A stretch of DNA of 64,000 nt from Parelaphostrongylus tenuis (Eukaryota; Nematoda; Chromadorea; Rhabditida; Metastrongylidae): contig JAHQIW010004522.1 in assembly GCA_019055375.1 (NCBI GenBank), positions 294,959 to 358,958 of the forward strand. Reading direction: 5' to 3'. The notes below the pieces were generated by a model, which saw only the letters and a program-made list of their open reading frames with translations, did not search any database and had not been told where the DNA came from. The position numbers and the translations under genes were made by a program. Of the stretch, positions 20,431 through 31,012 are shown piece after piece (position 1 is the first letter of the stretch; each line of letters starts with the position of its first letter).

Positions 20431-21340
20431 ACTCATATGAAAAGTTCCTGTCGAGCAAATAAGATCGGTTTTTCTTTTGTGGCCGTCTAACATATAAATA
20501 ACAAAAGATTTATCTTGCTGCGAGAAAAAAAAGCTGTTGGACGCAACACAAAGAGATCAAGCCTGAGGAAATGCCAATGGAATTTTTACAACAATTATGC
20601 CACATTATCCGCTTTGATGAATGAAGAGGGGATCACTAATACACCGCGCCGTGATAAGTGATTGGCAACGAAAATGTTCTATACCACTCTTTCACATTAC
20701 AACTCCTCTCTCAAATCTTGAAATCCTAACTAGTGAGAAAGCACCAGAGATTCTAGCCTTTGAATTTCGAGTTGCGATTGAAAGCATGAAGAGTGGCACA
20801 ATTTAATTACTTAACGATACCCCGCTGATTTACTTAGAGCTGTTGATCCACAATCTACATGTACTTTTCGCAAGAGAAGAGACATCATAACTTCAGAAGA
20901 AAAACAACCCAGACCGGTGGAGGACAGTGCGCACAGCTATAGTACTTAAGAGTCGTGGCAGTGAGGATCTTCGTAATTACGGCCCAATATGCTTGTTGAT
21001 TGTACTCTACTAGTTTTTTGACGAAGACCGTCCACTTGGTCACATTGAAGATTTTGGGTGAGACACAGCCAGCTTAACGAGCAGGATTTTCATATGGGAT
21101 TTTGCTGCATGGATTATATGCAAATCGCGTCACGGCTCATTAAAATCTGTCAGCCCTACCGTTTGCTCCTATTTTTGCATTTATCGACCATATGAAAGCG
21201 TTTGACAGCTTCGAAACGAATGCAGTCCTGTCAGTTTTCGTAAACCAAGGTGTATATCCGTCCTAGATATGAAAATCAGCATAATACTATCGAAATTGCA
21301 ACACAAACATTGCTAATTCCTTCAAAGGAATGTTTTACAG
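20400..21340 (+). mobile_element. RTE-clade non-LTR retroposon remnant, copy 1
   Basis: Plus-strand broken frames give the RTE ORF order: MKRGSLIHRAVISDWQRK (about 20621), then the pre-RT region EILTSEKAPEILAFE..VAIESMKSGT, then RT words YGPICLL..-like LRNYGPICLL (about 20975), NEQDFHMGFCCMDYMQIASR (in broken frames) and FIDHMKAFDSFETNAVLSVF with NQGVY. At least three frameshifts and several stops. Strongylid RTEs have this RT spelling. It aligns with 31.8-32.7 kb over its whole length. Confidence 0.75.
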
Positions 21341-21423
21341 TTTTGACTCTGGAGTCGAAATACGTCCATTTTTTTCAAGATTGGAAACACTCGATCGAAA
21401 AAATATTTACAATTTTTACAATA

Positions 21424-21643
21424 TACCCAAAAGTGAAGAGTGCTATATTTGCGTCAGCCGGAATTCGGACTCAGATCACTCTTTCCGGTAGCGTGTGCTA
21501 AGCCGTTGCATCACCGACCCTCGCCCTGCACGTCGGTGGTGCAACGGTTAGCTTACGCTCCCGGAAAGAGTGAGATCTGGGTTCGAATTCCGGCTGACGC
21601 AAACGTTTCTGAATAGCACTCCACTCTAGTGGATATATTGCAA
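21424..21643. mobile_element. Palindromic element with two inverted tRNA-like modules, copy 3 (compact)
   Basis: Here the two tRNA-like modules are almost back to back: minus strand 21450-21519 and plus strand 21530-21602, separated by about 10 bases. The acceptor word GCGTCAG/CTGACGC, the CCCGGAAAG anticodon-loop region and the GGGTTCGAATTCCGG T arm match copy 1. The outer TIR TACCCAAAAGTGAAGAGTGC pairs with GCACTCCACTCTAGTGGATA. The inner palindrome loop of copies 1 and 2 is absent. Confidence 0.75.
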
Positions 21644-21649
21644 GAAACC

Positions 21650-22640
21650 TTTCATTTTTCAGCGGTAATGTCACATCTTTGAAAAGATGTAAACAAAGTT
21701 CCAACCCCTATTGTACATTCGCATCGACTGTCCTTTGAAAACGTGAGCTTGAGAGTACATCTTCTTCAACTAAACATCTCTAATAGAAGTATTTGAGAAG
21801 GTAGTTGTAGTCCGCAGTTAAAGTAAGTGTAGGAACTGCGCGCGTTTTCCTTGTGGAAAATACGGTGGCTCTCCTATAAACACTCATAATCAAGAAGACG
21901 AACTTTCAATTCTTTTGACATTTTAGTAATCATTCAACTGCTTAAATTTGGAGAATTCGAAAGGTGATCCTGCTCTTTGGAAAGCCTATGTATCACACTG
22001 TACAAGTAAAAAAAAAATTTTTTATTCCACATTTAAACATTTTTCGATGATTAAAACTTTTCGTCATAATGCTTAGCAATTGTTCGACAACACAAATTTC
22101 GAGAAATCTAATAATTTCTAGTTTTCTAAAAAAAACTTTTTATTGCGCTGTAACGCTGAAATTAAAATCTCATCCCACATGCGGTGCTCATATGATGCAC
22201 GGGTATCTGAATGGATTTCGCCACATTGGCATCAGGCCATTGTTTTTCAATAACCAGTCGTTAGCTGTGAACTAGAAAATTCAAATAGGCTTGTCTTTAG
22301 AAAAGAAAGGCTCTTAGCGAAGTGAAACAACAGGAACAAAATTTTTTGAGCATTTGAGTACTTTCATTGAACACGGGATTTCTCTTATTCTTTCACGTGC
22401 ATTCTATAACACAGATCTTAGCAATTTCAACAACATGCTTAGTTTTGGAAAAGACTTCTTAGCGTGTTGTTACAGCTAAGAGAATATTACGTTTTGCACT
22501 CAGTTCGCATTGCACGCCACGTGCAAATTGCGCCGCGCGTTCCACACGACGTTGAGTGTAAAAATTAATATTCTTACAGTTTTGAAAGGGTACAGAAACG
22601 TCCTTCTTTCTAAAAATCAAGCATATCACTATAGTTAGTG
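21650..22640. other. No gene recognised
   Basis: AT-rich. A 68-codon plus-strand frame (22069-22275) lacks splice support. Near 22500-22550 there is a short GC-rich patch (GCACGCCACGTGCAAATTGC) of unknown nature. Confidence 0.35.
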
Positions 22641-22646
22641 CACTTG

Positions 22647-22915
22647 AGGCGCAGCAGCTAGAGGCGCTCTGCGTCACACACGAGGTCGATGGTTTGATCT
22701 CGCTCTCGTGGCTCACCAAGCAATTCATCCCTTCGGGGTTTGTAAATTGCAGACTTGTCTGCGAGGAGAAGCAGTACTGACTCGGTATAGCGCGAGGCCA
22801 TCGCGAATTATTGTAAGGGTCAGATATGCATTTAGCCCCCTCAAACGAAGTTGGAATTTGAGACGAATGCATGGCGCATCGCTCAGGGGTTGATAAAGGC
22901 TGAGAGCTTTTTCCG
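22647..22915 (+). mobile_element. SINE family S1, full-length copy
   Basis: tRNA-like head with A-box-like GCAGCAGCTAGAGGCGCTC and B-box-like GATGGTTTGATCTCGCTC, then the S1 body (CTTCGGGGTTTGTAAATTGC, GACTTGTCTGCGAGGAGAAG, GTCAGATATGCATTTAGCC, GAATGCATGGCGCATCGCTC). Ends near GATAAAGGCTGAGAGC. The long minus-strand frame at 22459-22872 runs through this element and is not a gene. Confidence 0.75.
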
Positions 22916-22919
22916 TTTT

Positions 22920-23600
22920 TAGCTTTATCATCGACAAAGCTGAAATTTGTGCCTTAGAGTGACTACTGGAAGTTTAAGTGAAAAGCGTGTTCAGCGAAAG
23001 ATGCTTGAGTGTGTGAAAAATTTCATTCTTGCTTGTACAATATTATATAAAAACCATTTGAAAAACAAAGTACACCCTTCAAATTCTCAAAACTCAGGCT
23101 GTCGAATAATTATCAAGGCTTCGAAGAGGAACACATAATGCGTTTTTTTAGAACACGATGCGATGGGGATATGGTATGGAGAATGCTTCATTGAAGGCAC
23201 TATTTCTGACCAATAGTTTGTATAATGCCAAAGTTCCAAGCTTTTTACTTAAACACGAATGTTCCATGACACTCCAAAATCCTCCACTTTGCTTAAGTTC
23301 TCGATTTTTTTCAAACACTTTAACTCCAAGTAATCGAAAGTGGACGTATGATTGATATAAACATAGCCACAGTGAAAGTTATCGATGAACTGGTATGGCA
23401 TGCAGCATGCGTCAACATTTTTAAATTGCTCATTATCTCCTAATTTCTGCTTGCTATGACGATTCTTGAGTCGTGTATAAAATTAGGGAAGATAAAGGCT
23501 ATAGATTTTGATTTCGATATCCTTTGTACAACTCAGTGAAGTTAAATGATTGCAAAATTCACCATGATTGCATAGTAAACCAGTGTTTTTCTCTATATAA
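22920..23600. other. No gene with good support
   Basis: A 65-codon plus-strand frame at 23158-23355 (MENASLKALFLTNSLYN...) has protein-like composition but no clear splice sites or partner exons. Nothing else was seen. Confidence 0.3.
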
Positions 23601-23609
23601 GACATATTT

Positions 23610-23880
23610 GGGCGCCGTAGCCGAGTGGTTGTGATGTTGGCCACGGCTCGCGTCGAGGTGGGCTTCACACATCAGCATTCTCCTGCAGTCAACAAGGACT
23701 CCCTAACGAACGCCACCCAGGCTATCTTCGAGTTTACAAGGACATATGCTCGACCAGTAAAAATACGTCGTTCAAAAAGAAGGCGAACAACGAATCGATT
23801 GCTAAAAGTACTGGGATCCGCAAAAGAAAAAGTGTGATGACAGGTCGTGCAAGTAAATAAATAAATAAATACGACTTATA
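23610..23880 (+). mobile_element. tRNA-headed SINE-like repeat S4, copy 1
   Basis: Head GGCGCCGTAGCCGAGTGGTT has a clean A-box (TAGCCGAGTGG). The body words GGGCTTCACACATCAGCATT and AAAGTACTGGGATCCGC match the minus-strand copy at 53140-53395. It ends in an (AAATA)n-type tail at about 23853-23870, which fixes its orientation and suggests retroposition. Confidence 0.65.
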
Positions 23881-24009
23881 TATATATACAAATATATATG
23901 TATGTATCTGAACTAAAACGTATAATTCTATCGAAGTAATACATAAATTCCAGAAATTTTTGCGAAATGGGCAAAAAAAAGTTGAATCAATCTAAGAGAA
24001 CTGAGTGAT

Positions 24010-24180
24010 GAGAAAAAACACTGCCTCTGTCAGAAATCGAATCCGCGTTTCATCCATACGGGGACGAGTTTTACTACCACTACACCACCGAGGCACGTTT
24101 GCACCACCACTCATTCTTCAGCATCTCTGTGTTAGCTATCAGCTGGCAACCTTTCAACAGGTTTGATCGGGTATGCGGTT
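24010..24180 (-). mobile_element. tRNA-like repeat (family S3), copy 2
   Basis: Minus strand: GTGCCTCGGTGGTGTAGTGG, CGTCCCCGTATGGATGAAAC, CGGATTCGATTTCTG. The shared flank GCTGGCAACCTTTCAACAGG ... GGGTATGCGGTTTCGC reappears inverted at 54190-54235, so the repeat unit extends about 130 bases beyond the tRNA-like module. Confidence 0.6.
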
Positions 24181-24189
24181 TCGCTTTAT

Positions 24190-25260
24190 AAGCCCAGTAT
24201 AAACCCTTAATCAACCTGTAAAAATCGCGCAATTGGCTGAGTGCGTATCGATTTATATGGCAGTCCCATGATGGATAACTTGATTGCTTTCTCCATCACA
24301 TACATCCCCTTTGGGAAGAGGACTATGATTTTCATATTTCCTGAACGCCTGTTTTTGAAAGGAAACAATATTCCTCAACAGCTCCTAGGCAGAGTAGCAT
24401 CAATGACTTCACTACAGTTTCGATCACTCAAATTTTTCGTGGGCTCAAATTCTATGTCCTCATAGATTTGCAATCTTTCTATTAAGGCTGACTGGATTGT
24501 GTTGGCAAACATAGCAGATAGAAGACGAGGTATAGTTAAAATTTATGCACTTATTGTGGAAATCAAAATAATAATGATGAAACAGATCACTCGTTAGAAA
24601 AATTTGTAAAAATGATGAGAAGCATGAAGGACGTGTTTGGAGCGAAATTTGGACGATTTGTGTGTGTTTGATTTTGAGTTTCCTGTGTTTTGCTGTGAAT
24701 TGCGTCCGAGGTATTAAAGATCAAAAACACACGTGATGGCTGAAGCGGAGGCAAAAATGAGGGCGAAGGGTGACCACTGTGTAGCGTGGCTAAGAATTTT
24801 CGAAGCTTAAGTAGAATTGGTCTCCATCAATGTGCAGATCAAAAATTAAGTATGTTCTCTGGTGCAGCGTTGATTCATTAATGCGAGTCTGATTCATAAG
24901 CAGTCATAGGAACATTGAGAAACATGATGGCGTAAGTTTAAGACACAGGAACGTCATCAAGTGAGCGTTTGATAGAAAGTCAAATCGTTGAAACTTTAAA
25001 AGGTGAATTTTAGACTAAGGGCGCATTCAAAACTATTCCAGACTGCATTTTCTGAGTTAAAATCACGCTCGTGAAATGAATTAGGGAAAAGTTTAACTGC
25101 GTTCAAACATAGCACAATGATGTGTGCCATAGGGAATGTACTTCACAACGTGCTTACGAGTCACAGATAATGCTTTATGAAGTCTGTAGCTCAACTTACA
25201 CTTCAAAGCCATAAAAAATGCTTTCGTTTTATCAAATTGCTCAATATTATATGACCTTAG
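24190..25260. other. No gene with good support
   Basis: Contains a 74-codon frame at 24241-24465 and a tiny start-like exon at 24736 (MAEAEAKMRAK before GTGACC). Neither is connected to anything. Confidence 0.3.
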
Positions 25261-25264
25261 TCAG

Positions 25265-25612
25265 TCAATGATTGGAACAGTAACAGTAACTTTGGAGTGC
25301 TTTTGTAGATGGAAGCTTCATCAGGACCATCGGAAGTATTTCTGTTACTGCGCAGGGATTCCTTAAGGGAGAATTTTCCGCTACACAAAGTTTTTCCACT
25401 GGACTGTTAGTAATGATTCGTAAGCTTGCACTCATAAAATTTTTGTCAAGTTTAATACTTAACAAAAAGGTCCTTTTACGGCTCTGTAGATCTTGAAATA
25501 AAATCATGTTCACATGAATCGCACGCTTCTCTCTATATCGCTTTTGAATCGCACCAACTGAGCTCTCTCCACAGATTGCAAGTAACCACTCAATAGTGTA
25601 AGTTTCGATCAT
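25265..25612 (-). CDS. 115-codon open frame, unknown
   Basis: Minus strand, MIETYTIEWLLAICGESSVG ... FQDLQSRKRTFLLSIKLDKN ... SPVEKLCVAENSPLRNPC, stop TGA. The composition is protein-like to the end, but one or two frames of this length are expected by chance in this window, and there is no homologous copy or splice evidence. Confidence 0.2.
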   Translation of the reverse strand: MIETYTIEWLLAICGESSVGAIQKRYREKRAIHVNMILFQDLQSRKRTFLLSIKLDKNFMSASLRIITNSPVEKLCVAENSPLRNPCAVTEILPMVLMKLPSTKALQSYCYCSNH

Positions 25613-25639
25613 TCCAAGACTTTACTTGCTTTTGGAAAG

Positions 25640-26230
25640 GTCGATTTATTGCACTGTAGCAGAAAAAATGACTGGGCTAATTTATGCGGTGGCTAAAGAA
25701 CTATAGCTTTGTTTGTTAGGCCGCGCATGCGCGATGCACTCATGGAGCACTATTTTTGTTTTTTAATTCAAGATTTATTTCCACTTTTACAAAAAAATTG
25801 GGTGAAACACATGACTCCGATGCTTAGAGACTTCTTCTACTTGCTTTTATATTTTCCGTGCTTATGCTCAGGCTATCTAGGCTTAGGCTCAAGCTTAGCA
25901 GCGGATTTATTTCGCGATATATGGTGGAATTTGAAACTTCAAGCATTTCAACGATAGAGGAAACTTGCTTTCACAATTTTAATATAAAAAACTTGAAAGT
26001 CTCCGAGAAAAGGTGGTAAACTTCCAGATGAATAACGCAAATCTTCGCGACAACGCGCAACAAGTGTGAACACAATTTTATTTCAAATGCGACAGCACTA
26101 TAAAAAGACCCTTCTAGAAAAATGAATGCACGATCGAATTCATTAAGACCGAGACTTTCTCATTTTTCTTACTTATCTAGTGAAAGAGGTTCTTTGAAAA
26201 ATTCCTGCCTGTTTACGGAAATAATCCTCC
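25640..26230. repeat. Monomer repeat R5, copy at 25.6-26.2 kb
   Basis: Carries the ACATGACTCCGATGCTTAGA ... CTAGGCTTAGGCTCAAGCTT block also at 2.85, 44.36 and 54.42 kb, followed by monomer words AACGCGCAACAAGTGTGAAC, ACAATTTTATTTCAAATGCG and ACAGCACTATAAAAAGACC. The 82-codon frame at 25709-25957 lies in this repeat. Confidence 0.6.
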
Positions 26231-26276
26231 TTTGAAATCCGTCATTTATTCAGTTTTCTCGGAGGTTGCAGCTTAG

Positions 26277-26656
26277 GATTTCTCTGAGAAATCGTTTCTA
26301 TTAAGCACAACCGCTTTCTACTCCTCGGCGTTTTATATGAAGAAACTGATAAGAGCTGGAGATATCGTCACCAATGGAACGACACATTTGAGACTCACTA
26401 GACAGCCATCTAAAGTATCAAACAGTTTGGCGTCAGCAAATTTCTACAGGTGGTGATATTTGATTGTATAGTGAATTTAAAAGTGGATTTTATGCACAAT
26501 GAATTTGCATAGAGAACAACTTACGCGTCCTAAGAAGGTTCAAACCTATAAAGGCTAGAGGCATAAAGGGGCTACTAAACTGTGGGCATTTTGCAAGAAG
26601 TGTGCAAATTGAGAGCTGATATACAAGATAATTGTGTGATTTCACGAGCAAAGTGA
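26277..26656 (+). CDS. Partial gene: two or three exons, unknown protein
   Basis: Exon 26277-26449 (acceptor GTTGCAGCTTAG, donor GTGGTG) has 57 open codons: DFSEKSFLLSTTAFYSSAFY, MKKLIRAGDIVTNGTTHLRL, PSKVSNSLASANFY. It joins in phase to 26513-26537 (EQLTRPKK, donor GTTCAA). A final piece near 26615-26656 reads CKLRADIQDNCVISRAK with TGA, but its acceptor and phase are uncertain. No family is recognised. The upstream exons are not found; the R5 repeat occupies that side. Confidence 0.4.
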
Positions 26657-26659
26657 TAA

Positions 26660-27820
26660 AGCAGAGCAACGTTTCCACAAAGCGTCATGATCACAAGGTC
26701 AGGCGAAGCGCGATGAACTGCTATCTTAGCAAACGGCGATGCCCTTATACCGCTGAAAGTGGGCGGAGCTGACCCTGTTGGAATTACTTTCTATAAAAGG
26801 ATTTTAAAGTGAAGCAATGTATAACATTATAGACGATGGACCATAGAACCACAGTACAGCACCGATGTCAGTCGCGTGATCATGGCAGAAGTACGCATTA
26901 ATTTTCAGCACTTTTGATTGCTGTGGTGTACTGAATGGACGGACATATTTCGTGATCATGACGCGACAGGAGATATGTTTGTTAACACTTCATGTTCCGA
27001 AAAAGATAAGATTCAAATTACACATTACAAAAGCGGTGTTAATTTTATAATAGGCAAGACTTTATAGAGAATATGAGTGATTACAACAGAGATGAACTGA
27101 TTGTAATTTTTTGGAAATTAAAGCTGTCTAGTTAGTCCATCGATTTGGTGTAAACTCAAGGACAAATGACTCACTCAGGATACTTTTAAAATTTCGAAAA
27201 GGCGAAGTTTGAGACTGGTATCGCCACTTTGGAGAACAAGCGTTTTAAGGGATAGATTACTAGCGGTTTGTTAGCTTCAGAGTTGCTACGAAGATTTTGA
27301 GCTGAATCTACACTGCGAAATCTTCGAAACCATTATTGCATTTGTCAAATATACGGTCAAGTGTACGTAAGAATCTTCTTCTACACAGAACAGCTTCCAT
27401 CTTTGCTTTTGTCAGTGTGCTCGTTGGGTGAATCGAGTCAATTTATCGGGCAGAAACTGTGAAACTAGCACATCCAAAATTAATTTGAAAAATTATTTTA
27501 CATCTTTGATCTGACATCATTGGTGTGCATTGTGACAAGAACTGAACTCCCGCGATTATCTGATTTGATAAAGGCCTGTTCAATATCATCAAAAGGTGTA
27601 AGTGGTTTAGAGAAATCCTGTAGCTTCACAACAGCAATTTAACGTCGGAGAGAATTCGATCTCTTTCTATGGTCTAAATAGAAACTTTTTTTTCATACCG
27701 ATGGCGCCTTCCCGCTGATTAAACTTCTTAGGTACTGGCACTTGCAGACATGCATGACAATGCCTATACGAATTTTCTTCTCTACTCACCAAACATGTCG
27801 TGGGCATTGTCTTTGTCTAT
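26660..27820. other. No gene with good support
   Basis: One exon-like start after CTTCTACACAG at about 27387 (QLPSLLLSVCSLGESSQFIG) is open for 24 codons to a stop but has no partner. Otherwise plain AT-rich DNA. Confidence 0.3.
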
Positions 27821-27985
27821 GACAGATGTCTGTCTTTAATAGTTTAGTCTCTGATCCTCCGAGGACGAAAAGTGACAATCTGCCACATGCCGAGGGGTTG
27901 TCGCGTTTCCTCGTCATTTGTAACGGTGCGCATTGCAATAAAATAAGGGCGGTTGTTAAATAAATAAAAATAAATAAAGATTTCT
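27820..27985 (+). mobile_element. SINE-like 3' end with AAATA-rich tail
   Basis: CCTCCGAGGACGAAAAGTG ... CGAGGGGTTGTCGCGTTTCC ... GCATTGCAATAAAATAAGG, then TTAAATAAATAAAAATAAAT. The tail type matches S4 (23850), but the body differs. A head was not identified. Confidence 0.4.
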
Positions 27986-28263
27986 CGAAGATATTGCTTC
28001 ATTATATGATTAAGTTATACAACAACTTTTGTAAAATGCCATTCATGAAACAGCGTCAATTTGCTAGATTATTCTCATCTCCCAACTACAAAACCACATT
28101 GCTGTGAAAGGGCACATCATACTTGTAAGAACATTTTCAATTCTCTTCTATCGAACCCTTTTTTATAGACCCGCTCTAAATGATATGAGCTGATAAGAAT
28201 ATAACGGCGTCGATCCCCTTATAGAGGATTATTCAACCTCAGGGGATCGGACGAACCAAGGGG

Positions 28264-28315
28264 AGGTGGTACTGATGAGTATCAATAGGACGAAACGGGT
28301 GCCTGGTACCACTAG
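28264..28315 (+). ncRNA. Hammerhead ribozyme class A, nearly intact core
   Basis: The core CTGATGA (28272-28278) and GAAA (28292-28295) are both intact. Stem II GTATCAATAGGAC keeps only its two outermost pairs. Stem III should be the short palindrome ACAGGCGCCTGT seen at 33.0 kb; here it is ACGGGTGCCTGGT, imperfect. Stem I GTGG pairs with CCAC, but two bases next to the cleavage site look deleted. It probably cleaves poorly or not at all. Confidence 0.65.
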
Positions 28316-28363
28316 ACCTACCGGCTCAAAACATGTTATATCATTATCAGATTCTTCTTTAAT

Positions 28364-28548
28364 CCAAACACGAGGTGTTGCATTATTTATTTATTCAGCT
28401 GACGTCTCGGCAAATCTCAATCTCGAGAGCTTGGAAAGGTCAAGTTGTCTACAATCCAATCAGTCAGCGACCTTTCTAAGCTCTGAGGCAGGCAAGCTGG
28501 CGAAGCGTCAGCTGTTAGATAAATAATAATATAACACCTCGTGTTTGG
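28364..28548. repeat. Foldback hairpin element, 185 bases
   Basis: The outer arms are CCAAACACGAGGTGTTGCAT ... TTCAGCTGACG (28364-28405) and CGTCAGCTGTTAGATAAATA ... ACACCTCGTGTTTGG (28507-28548). The inner arms GAGAGCTTGGAAAGGTC and GACCTTTCTAAGCTCT also pair. A related, longer-looped foldback lies at 57592-58000. Confidence 0.8.
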
Positions 28549-28859
28549 TTCAAAACAGAAAACCAAGAATTATACGGACAACGTTGGCTATACAGGTGAT
28601 TATCATATATTGATATGCACCGACTGATAGTGATTTGATATTCTCCTCATTCTTATTAATAATGTGGTTTGTAAATTCTGTTTACCATGAATCTTGAACT
28701 CTGCTTAAGAGCTCCTATGTCTGAAACGGTGGTGGCAAGATAGAGTGACAAAACCTTGACCTAGCCGAAAATTGCCTTGTATTTCAGCAAGAAAATCGGT
28801 GCGAAAGGAAACATATTTCTAGTTGGTGTACAACATTTGTTTCTATTAAATCTATGTGT

Positions 28860-29150
28860 ATGTAGCCATTCGAGAGCTCAAGAAATGCACATTTCAACTA
28901 CTAATTAAATTTTTAGAAAGACTTCCAGAGTGCGTGCTATAGACAGAAAAAATGTCATGTTCTGTGTTCGAATCTATTTCATAACTTCTCTTAGCGGATT
29001 TTCTGGTATTATGCAGTAAAATTTTTGTTATAAGCAAACGCTATCGTTATAAAAAGTTAAGTACTACTGAATAGACTTTCTTCAATGTGTTTTAGAAAGA
29101 GGACGCTCAGTTGTTTTGAAGAATCCATTATTCATTACGGGATGTGTGGA
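28860..29150. repeat. Dispersed repeat R2, copy 2
   Basis: Partner of 16925-17230: CATTCGAGAGCTCAAGAAATG, GGATTTTCTGGTATTATGCA, AAGCAAACGCTATCGTTATA, AAAAGTTAAGTACTACTGAA (each split where longer). Confidence 0.6.
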
Positions 29151-29244
29151 ATGCAACCACATTCTGTGCAGTACACTCATATTTTCTTGTCCTTCTTGTG
29201 CACTCAACACACTTTTTCACTGAACCATTCATTCTACTTTTCAG

Positions 29245-29292
29245 AAATGGAAATGATAGCAGTTGCTTTGTTTTGTGAAAACATTTCTTACG
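29245..29292 (+). CDS. Candidate first exon behind a spliced-leader-type acceptor
   Basis: TTCTACTTTTCAG ends at 29244 and an ATG follows two bases later (29247). The exon reads MEMIAVALFCENISY and meets a donor GTAATC at 29293. This close TTTCAG-ATG spacing is typical of nematode trans-spliced first exons. The next exon could not be fixed in phase; 29652-29900 is the nearest candidate. Confidence 0.3.
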
Positions 29293-29651
29293 GTAATCAT
29301 TTAAGGTAATATATGAAAAATTCCTGTACTACATACAAATTAAGATAAACACGATTTAAAAGTGCTTAAGTAAAGGGCTTCAAAGAAAACTAGACGTTGC
29401 TTCTACTATTGGAACCTAATAATGAAGTCTCTTTCACCATATTTTTCCTTCTAGTTCTATTATATTGCTCATGAAAAAAAAATCAATGTGTTCAATGCAG
29501 TATTGTAGTGGTCTCAACTCCTGAAGTACACTACTATTAAATAATCGGTAAGAGCTATTGGCGAAGCGGCCTCGATGGAGGGTGTGAAATCATATTTGAC
29601 AGTAGAACTCAATGTATTATAATTGTGTTGGCACATTACAGCTAAGTATAG

Positions 29652-29900
29652 CCTCATATGAGTCTCTTCTATCATCTTCTATCATTTGCTGACAAGAATA
29701 CTCTCAATGGTGATAAAACTCAGAGCTTATTGCAAATATGCAGCACTATGAAGATTACGAGCTCCATATACAAGTTGATTGCATCAACCGCACGAAAACT
29801 GAACACGACGTTGCTTTCAAGTAAAGCTATTGAAGAAGTGTTATCAGTTATCACGAGCGTACTTCCATCAACGTTTCCACCGAGCTACTATCCAGCATAA
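29652..29900 (+). CDS. Candidate terminal exon, unknown protein
   Basis: Behind AAGTATAG, the frame reads PHMSLFYHLLSFADKN, GDKTQSLLQICSTMKITSSI, ARKLNTTLLSSKAIEEVLSV and ends FPPSYYPA with TAA at 29898-29900. The composition is good. An internal GTAAAG at 29820 is an alternative donor. No family is recognised. Confidence 0.3.
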   Translation, partial: PHMSLFYHLLSFADKNTLNGDKTQSLLQICSTMKITSSIYKLIASTARKLNTTLLSSKAIEEVLSVITSVLPSTFPPSYYPA

Positions 29901-30025
29901 TCTTCCTCTCTGTCCCTTCTATTTAACCGCGATCATTTTCTGCGACAACAAGTGGGGAGACCGCACTGCGAGCTCAGGCTTTACAGTGACTGTGTGGTAA
30001 CTTTACGATAAAACTGGGTTTTTAT

Positions 30026-30860
30026 ATTTACTGGAAGAAGTTCGATCGCCAAAAATAGAAAAACGACATTCGAAGAGTTTTTGACAAGGCATTTTTGGTT
30101 CGAAGCATGCCAAAACAATCGTGAAACAAAGAATTGTTCCATAAAAATCATGCTTCGCATAATGAAATTCTAATAAACTCAAAGAACTGTGACTTTTACA
30201 TGGTTGCAGAAGGAAATTGATTATATTGTCTTGTAGATGATAACTTATCACATGTTCACTTATGCTCAGCATTAATATCATCTCATCGCTGCCATGTGGA
30301 AGTAATGCCAATGCCTTTTTTTGAAAACGCCGCCATAAAGCATGAACCATATGCTTGTCAAAAGGAAATATCTCGAACTGTTATTGAACAGTTATAATGT
30401 TCTCTTATTTGTATTTATAAATATCTTACTCACATCTATCATTTATTATCTATGTCAAAAGCAGTTCACCTTTATTAATTCAAATCACTTTCATGATCAA
30501 TAATCAATATAACTTCGTCAATTACCCAAATTTTATCATTCCATTTTCAATTCTTATTTACTTGGTACTGCAAAAATCTTTCAGTTTTGATGTAATCTTC
30601 CTGCATCCATTTAACCAAAGTCATCATTGCTGCTGATACGGGACTATGACACCGACTATTGCATGGAAGGTAATACATCCGTCACAGATGCTGGGTTGTA
30701 CTACCGGAAACATTGCTCCCAATTGACGAATCGCAGGCTTTTGAAGCAACGTAATGCTTTCACGCAAGCAGCCTATCATCTTCTGTAAACCGTTCTTGAC
30801 CGTCCACCGGTCATTGGGAGTTGATTGTAAGGCAGGCAAATATCTATGAATATCGGGAGA
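30026..30860 (+). pseudogene. Decayed gene or error-rich exons, unknown protein
   Basis: A single frame from about 30026 reads IYWKKFDRQK, stop, KNDIRRVFDKAFLVRSMPKQ, stop, NKELFHKNHASHNEILINSK, NCDFYMVAEGN. An exon 30237-30390 (acceptor GTCTTGTAG; DNLSHVHLCSALISSHRC, NAAIKHEPYACQKEISRTVI, donor GTTATA) joins in phase to 30585 (acceptor ATCTTTCAG; FDVIFLHPFNQSHHC). A further shift then gives IRDYDTDYCMEGNTSVTDAG. The order is consistent but two in-frame stops and at least two frame changes are needed. The overlapping 115-codon minus-strand frame 30003-30350 is considered less likely. Confidence 0.3.
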
Positions 30861-31012
30861 GAGTTGGGTTGAGAAGGACTATTGAACAGTGCTACGACAA
30901 ACAGTGTAAACATTCCGAGTAAAGATTTTCAACATCAATGACATTTACATTCCGTTTGCACATTTATTATCTCTACTCGTCAAGAAATTTTTGGAGATCT
31001 TTTTCGTTTCAG

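Larger units (their letters stand above)
28200..28550 (+). mobile_element. Hammerhead-bearing element with terminal hairpin
   Basis: Starts with CGTCGATCCCCTTATAGAGG, then AACCTCAGGGGATCG as in the 18.87 kb arm, followed by a class A hammerhead and, 49 bases on, a ~185-base foldback (28364-28548). The layout ribozyme then hairpin fits a non-autonomous retroelement end. Confidence 0.6.

Noticed and set aside
22459..22872. 137-codon minus-strand frame
   Set aside because: It runs through an S1 SINE in antisense; the frame is not kept in other S1 copies.
24736..24768. Tiny start exon MAEAEAKMRAK before GTGACC
   Set aside because: Too short to judge and no following exon in phase was found.
30003..30350. 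115-codon minus-strand frame
   Set aside because: This length is expected by chance once or twice in this window, and a plus-strand reading with phase-matched splice sites covers the same bases.
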